Origin: Gluconacetobacter johannae
GTDB lineage: Bacteria > Pseudomonadota > Alphaproteobacteria > Acetobacterales > Acetobacteraceae
Assembly: GCF_014174305.1 (NCBI RefSeq)
Contig: NZ_JABEQH010000020.1
Span: 1-64,000, forward strand
DNA: 64,000 nucleotides
Reading direction: 5' to 3'
How positions within the stretch are numbered: position 1 is the first letter of the stretch; each line of letters opens with the position of its first letter. Below the pieces are notes generated by a model that did not search any database, was not told the origin of the DNA, and was given only the letters and a program-made list of their open reading frames with translations. A program made the translations under genes and the position numbers. Positions 60,102 to 64,000 of this stretch are shown here, piece by piece.

Positions 60102-60725
60102 ATGAGGAAGATTTTCTACCATTTCATGTTTTTCGCGTTTTTATTCCCTCTTTCGGGCGTGGTGACAGCACAAGTTGTGTCTGCCCGGGAATTGGGAAGC
60201 TCTCATGAGGGCAAGCTTACACACGCGTTCAACACCATCATCGCAGATGACCTTGCTTCGGCTCCTACCGACGTCAAGACTCTTGTTCGCAAGGAATCCG
60301 TTCTCGATGACAAATGCGGCGGCGAAGACGAACTTGCCACCAACCCCGCCTGCAGGACACGTAATACTCTCAAACAGCAGATCAAGGCGCGGGGATGGTG
60401 CTACGGTCCCGATGAGGCTGGGGGCAAGCATTGGCTGCGGTGCTCCCAGGGGCAACCGGCCGCCGACCTGGCTCACCGACGTCCCGTCCCGGCCCGCTGG
60501 CTTGACAAGAGGTCGGGCAGTCTTTTGAACCTGCCCAGGCAGTTCCCTCTCATCTCGGCCGTGCTGGACCGCTCGCACCAGCAAACAGGGGCGGCGCAGC
60601 AAGAGGAAGGGGACGACATGGCGGGCGGCTATCAGGGCACATACTCGGATGGCTTGAAGGCCCTCGCCATTGTCGCCATCCTGGCCCTCTTCCTGATGGG
60701 TCTTATCTACCTTCCGATGACATGA
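60102..60725 (+). CDS. Exported protein of unknown function with C-terminal membrane helix
   Basis: The 207-aa product has a signal peptide (MRKIFYHFMFFAFLFPLSGV, then VTAQVVSA), a Cys-containing domain (SVLDDKCGGEDELATNPACR, then ARGWCYGPDEAGGKHWLRC) and a C-terminal hydrophobic helix (LKALAIVAILALFLMGLIYL). The four or so cysteines suggest disulfides. An internal ATG at 60618 has an excellent AAGGGG site and would give a 35-aa single-helix membrane protein (MAGGYQGTYSDGLKALAIV and on), so the tail may be a separate small gene. The upstream AT-rich island suggests horizontal origin. Confidence 0.55.
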   Translation: MRKIFYHFMFFAFLFPLSGVVTAQVVSARELGSSHEGKLTHAFNTIIADDLASAPTDVKTLVRKESVLDDKCGGEDELATNPACRTRNTLKQQIKARGWCYGPDEAGGKHWLRCSQGQPAADLAHRRPVPARWLDKRSGSLLNLPRQFPLISAVLDRSHQQTGAAQQEEGDDMAGGYQGTYSDGLKALAIVAILALFLMGLIYLPMT

Positions 60726-60973
60726 GGGATTCCGCGCGCCTGGGCAGCGGCGCGCGCGCCTCCACTCGGCACTCGCTGGATGCATGCCTGATGAAGCGCA
60801 TCATACATCCGTTGACACCGTTGCCGGAGTTCATCCCGGCAGCAGTGTCGAGCGACGAGAAACTGACGGCATAGCAACACCGGGCGATAGCTTATTTCCG
60901 CCGCAAACCTGTCCGAACGGTTGGGGCCACCTCTGCCATGGGTGGTCCATCATCTTCGTCATCATGCGCCCAT
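60726..60973. other. Gene-poor gap before the rho terminator
   Basis: With the adjacent terminator region this makes a gap of about 300 bp between the exported-protein gene and rho. I see no gene, RNA or repeat here beyond short GC-rich alternation (GCGCGCGC near 60747). Confidence 0.4.
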
Positions 60974-61012
60974 GAAAAAACCCCGGCACCGTCGTCCGGT
61001 ACCGGGGCTTTT
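60974..61012 (-). terminator. Intrinsic terminator of rho
   Basis: On the minus strand GCCCCGGTACCG pairs with CGGTGCCGGGG around a short loop, followed by TTTTTT. It lies 22 nt after the rho stop. The other strand ends with CTTTT, so it may act in both directions. Confidence 0.8.
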
Positions 61013-61033
61013 CCGTGCGGCGCCGACCTGCAA

Positions 61034-62335
61034 TCAGGTATTCATCGCGTCGAAGAAATCGCGGTTGGTCTTGCTGTATTTCAGCTTGTCCAGCAGGAAG
61101 TCCATCGCATCCATCGTCCCCATCGGGGCCAGGATGCGGCGCAGGACCCACATCTTCGACAGTTCGGAGCGTTCGACCAGCAGTTCTTCCTTGCGGGTGC
61201 CGCTCTTGGTGATGTCGATCGCGGGGAAGGTGCGCTTGTCGGCCAGCTTGCGGTCGAGGATGAGTTCCGAGTTACCGGTGCCCTTGAATTCCTCGAAGAT
61301 GACCTCGTCCATGCGACTGCCGGTGTCGATCAGCGCAGTGGCGATGATGGTCAGCGATCCGCCTTCCTCGATATTGCGGGCCGCGCCGAAGAAGCGCTTG
61401 GGGCGCTGCAGGGCGTTGGCGTCCACGCCGCCGGTCAGCACCTTGCCCGATGACGGCACCACGGTGTTGTAGGCGCGGGCCAGGCGGGTGATGGAATCCA
61501 GCAGGATCACGACGTCGCGCTTGTGCTCGACCAGGCGCTTGGCCTTTTCCAGCACCATCTCGGTCACCTGGACGTGACGGGTCGCCGGTTCGTCGAAGGT
61601 CGAGGACACGACCTCGCCCCGGACCGAGCGCGCCATGTCCGTGACTTCTTCCGGCCGTTCGTCGATCAGCAGGACGATCAGGAAGACTTCGGGATGGTTG
61701 GCGGAAATCGACGACGCGATGCTCTGCAGCATCACGGTCTTGCCGGTGCGCGGCGGGGCGACGATCAGGGCGCGCTGGCCCATGCCGATCGGCGAGACCA
61801 GGTCGATGACGCGGGGAGTGAAATCCTTGGTCTGGCCCTTGCTGCCCTTGGTGCCTTTTTCGGGTTCACCGCCGACGGCGTTGGCCTCGACTTCCATCTT
61901 CAGCCGGCGCTCGGGGTAGAGGGGCGTCAGATTGTCGAAATTGATCCGGTGGCGGACGGCCTCGGGCGGCTCGAAATTGATCGTGTTGACCTTGAGCAGC
62001 GCGAAATACCGTTCGCCGTCGCGCGGGGCGCGGATCTGCCCCTCGACGGTGTCGCCGGTCCGCAGGCCGAAACGCCGCACCTGGCTGGGCGAGATATAGA
62101 TATCGTCCGGCCCCGGCAGGTAGTTGGCTTCCGGCGAGCGCAGGAAACCGAAGCCGTCGGGCAGGATTTCCAGCGTGCCCTCGCCATGGATCGCCTGGTC
62201 ATTGTCGGCAAGGGTCTTGAGGATGGCGAACAGCATGTCCTGCTTACGCAGGGACGATGCGTTTTCGATTTGCAGGCTTTCGGCGTAGGCCAGAAGGTCC
62301 GCGGGCGTTTTGGCCTTGAGTTCGGCGAGATGCAT
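61034..62335 (-). CDS. rho: Transcription termination factor Rho
   Basis: The 433-aa hexameric RNA helicase has an N-terminal Rho_N domain ([20 protein letters not shown]), a CSD-like RNA-binding domain ([20 protein letters not shown]), Walker A ([16 protein letters not shown], near 190), Walker B ([16 protein letters not shown]) and the Q-loop and R-loop ([20 protein letters not shown]). ATG 62335 has AAGG 8 nt upstream. A 250-nt leader precedes it, which might support autoregulation, and a clear terminator follows. Confidence 0.97.
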   Translation of the reverse strand: MHLAELKAKTPADLLAYAESLQIENASSLRKQDMLFAILKTLADNDQAIHGEGTLEILPDGFGFLRSPEANYLPGPDDIYISPSQVRRFGLRTGDTVEGQIRAPRDGERYFALLKVNTINFEPPEAVRHRINFDNLTPLYPERRLKMEVEANAVGGEPEKGTKGSKGQTKDFTPRVIDLVSPIGMGQRALIVAPPRTGKTVMLQSIASSISANHPEVFLIVLLIDERPEEVTDMARSVRGEVVSSTFDEPATRHVQVTEMVLEKAKRLVEHKRDVVILLDSITRLARAYNTVVPSSGKVLTGGVDANALQRPKRFFGAARNIEEGGSLTIIATALIDTGSRMDEVIFEEFKGTGNSELILDRKLADKRTFPAIDITKSGTRKEELLVERSELSKMWVLRRILAPMGTMDAMDFLLDKLKYSKTNRDFFDAMNT

Positions 62336-62587
62336 TCACGATGCCTTGAATGGGCAGGTCACGATCGGGGAGAGAACAGGTTGACCCGAAGGGAGGTGCA
62401 GGGCACCTGCCGGACGACCGGACAAACCGGGACCCGGTCAACATCGTTCCAGACGGAGGGAGCGCGTAACGGGTGAAGTCCGTCAGCGATGACCGCGACA
62501 GTAGGGATGCCCGCCCCAAAGGTCAAGTCCGGCGCGGGTACGCCGCGTTCACGCCTGCGCGTGGCCTGCGCCCGAGGGGGAATGACG

Positions 62588-63559
62588 TCAGCGGCCGGGG
62601 CCCAGCCATCCCCGCTTCCAGAACCACAGCAGCGGCAGGATGACCGTCGCCGCCATCAGCGCCAGCGAATACCAGTAGCCGTACCGCCAGCCCAGTTCGG
62701 GAATATCGTGGAAATTCATGCCGTAGATCCCGGCCACCAGCGTCGGCGCGACGCCGATGAAGCTGACCACGGTCAGGATCTTCATGCCGTTATTCTGTTC
62801 GATGCTGATAAAGCCCAGCGTGGCGTCCAGCAGGAACTGCACCTTGTTCGACGTCTGGGACACGAAATCGTTCAGCGACCCGATATCCCGCGCGACGGTG
62901 GCCAGGCGGGCGCGCAGCCGTTCGGACAGGTCGTGCTTCTTGTTCTCGCTGACGAAGATCGCGATCCGCTCCATCCCCAGCAGGCTGTCGCGCACCGACG
63001 AGGCCAGGTCGCCCGACCGCCCCACCCGCCGCAGCAGCGTCCGCAGCACCATGTCGCCCTTCCCCGCGCTGGGCTGGTCGGCCTGGAAGACCTCGCGCGA
63101 CAGGGTGTCCAGCGACTGCCCCAGATGTTCCAGGATGTCGGCCAGCCGGTCCACGACCGCCTCCATAATCAGGACCGAGACCTCGTCGCCGCTCAGCTTG
63201 TCCTGGCGGTCGGCAATCTGGCGGGCCACCAGGTCGAAGGCCGAGTACGCGGTGAAGCGGATCGTCAGCAGCCGGTTGCGCGACAGGATGAAGCCGACGG
63301 GCGAGACGAAGAAATTGTCCTGCATCCGCCGGACCAGCGGCGTGGACAGGTAGACGGCGTCGTCTTCCATGAACAGGCGCGACGAACTTTCGATTTCCTC
63401 CAGGTCGTCGCGGGTCGGGATGCGCTGGCCGGTGATGCGGGCGGCCAGGGCCTGCTCGTCGGGGGTCGGGTCCAGCAGGTCCAGCCAGGGGGTGTTGGCC
63501 GCGTCGGCCTCGCCCGTGATGGTCCGCGCGGGCGCGCCGGGCCTGTGCGCAAGAAACAT
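62588..63559 (-). CDS. corA: CorA-family magnesium/cobalt transporter
   Basis: The 323-aa protein has the CorA architecture: a large N-terminal cytoplasmic domain, a long stalk helix, and two C-terminal membrane helices with the selectivity motif [11 protein letters not shown] after TM1, ending in basic RGWLGPGR. It forms a pentameric Mg2+ channel. ATG 63559 is preceded by a TTGACA-type promoter. It is divergent from trpB. Confidence 0.94.
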   Translation of the reverse strand: MFLAHRPGAPARTITGEADAANTPWLDLLDPTPDEQALAARITGQRIPTRDDLEEIESSSRLFMEDDAVYLSTPLVRRMQDNFFVSPVGFILSRNRLLTIRFTAYSAFDLVARQIADRQDKLSGDEVSVLIMEAVVDRLADILEHLGQSLDTLSREVFQADQPSAGKGDMVLRTLLRRVGRSGDLASSVRDSLLGMERIAIFVSENKKHDLSERLRARLATVARDIGSLNDFVSQTSNKVQFLLDATLGFISIEQNNGMKILTVVSFIGVAPTLVAGIYGMNFHDIPELGWRYGYWYSLALMAATVILPLLWFWKRGWLGPGR

Positions 63560-63618
63560 GCCGTCCCTATCCCTCCGGTTCCGGCCAAACCCAGGGCCAG
63601 GCCCCGGAGCCGGGCCAA

Positions 63619-63647
63619 GATATCCGGTGCCGTGGCGCGCCTGTCAA
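63619..63647 (-). promoter_or_regulatory. Promoter of corA
   Basis: On the minus strand TTGACA (63647-63642), 17 bp, GATATC (63624-63619). The predicted leader is about 50 nt. Confidence 0.6.
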
Positions 63648-63812
63648 ATGGCGGCCAGCCGGGCGCGGGCGCATGGGGGACGGTACAGGAGATCTGGACA
63701 GGAGACTGGTAATTTTCCGGCACTCGGTCCAGAACACGCTACGCCGCCGCGCGGGGCGCACCGGCGGACGGCGGGGGACCCCGCCCGCATCGGAAGGCTT
63801 CTGGAGAACGAC

Positions 63813-64000
63813 GTGAGCGCAGCAGACATGCACGGGACGCAGCCGGACGGAACGCCGGCAGGGGATACGCCGGCCAGGCCCAACAGCCTGCGGGCCGGGC
63901 CGGACGCACGGGGCCGCTTCGGCATCTTCGGCGGCCGCTTCGTGGCCGAGACGCTGATGCCGCTGGTGCTGGAACTGGACCAGGCCTATGCCGCGGCCAA
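63813..64000 (+). CDS. trpB: Tryptophan synthase beta subunit (partial, 5' end)
   Basis: The gene continues past the window end. The first 62 codons include an unusually long N-terminal extension (residues 1-28) and then the TrpB start pattern [20 protein letters not shown]. The enzyme makes tryptophan from indole and serine with PLP. GTG 63813 has GGAG 6 nt upstream; the ATG at 63828 is an alternative. Confidence 0.9.
   Translation, partial: MSAADMHGTQPDGTPAGDTPARPNSLRAGPDARGRFGIFGGRFVAETLMPLVLELDQAYAAA

Overview
The window is GC-rich (about 65 %) alphaproteobacterial chromosome. Gene content and order fit an acetic acid bacterium (Acetobacteraceae, Gluconacetobacter-like). This rests on the hemE / origin / maf arrangement, the mnmE-mnmG-rsmG-parA-parB cluster, genes for ketogluconate-type metabolism, and overall codon use. 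The species assignment is an inference from gene content only.

Layout. 0.2-7.5 kb: an accessory metabolic block. A leftward operon encodes a D-2-hydroxyacid dehydrogenase, a hydratase-family enzyme, an MHS-type transporter and a Gfo/Idh/MocA dehydrogenase. A UPF0303 gene and an L-idonate-5-dehydrogenase-like gene follow. 7.6-13.7 kb: YggT, tRNA-Ala(CGC), a MASE1-GGDEF diguanylate cyclase, a racemase/LysE pair divergent from its likely MocR regulator, PsiE and DUF2171. 13.8-18.0 kb: YedK, aldose epimerase, and a hemJ / HAD / hemE cluster. 18.1-18.44 kb: the probable chromosomal replication origin, between hemE and maf. 18.4-30.9 kb: maf, tRNA-Ala(GGC), the YbbAP-like exporter with divergent tesA, lipoproteins, two exported metallopeptidases, and a LysR regulator divergent from an Old Yellow Enzyme.

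31.0-52.4 kb: an integrated phage-like element in the 3' half of tRNA-Lys(CTT). It is bounded by 55-bp direct repeats and carries an integrase, an excisionase-like gene, a prim-pol, a replicative helicase followed by iteron-like repeats, terminase subunits, three very large proteins of virion-ejection type and a RuvC-like resolvase. No portal, capsid, tail or lysis gene is recognisable. Its right part holds an AT-richer leftward cassette: promoter, a tRNA gene with its halves in circularly permuted order, a terminator-like hairpin, a small ORF, a HipA-like kinase and a HIRAN-domain protein. A lysogeny-type switch follows (XRE repressor, overlapping divergent promoters, and a run of short overlapping genes).

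52.4-64 kb: the host backbone resumes with tRNA-Lys, parB-parA-rsmG-mnmG-mnmE (two parS sites lie inside the coding sequences), ogt, a quinone oxidoreductase, an AT-rich island with an exported protein, rho, corA and the start of trpB.

A composite palindromic repeat occurs eight times in the host intergenic DNA and never inside the prophage. One copy supplies the C-terminus of the M28 peptidase. The main candidates for undescribed biology are the permuted tRNA with the HipA/HIRAN cassette, the capsid-less element, and the dense cluster of GTAC palindromes across the origin.
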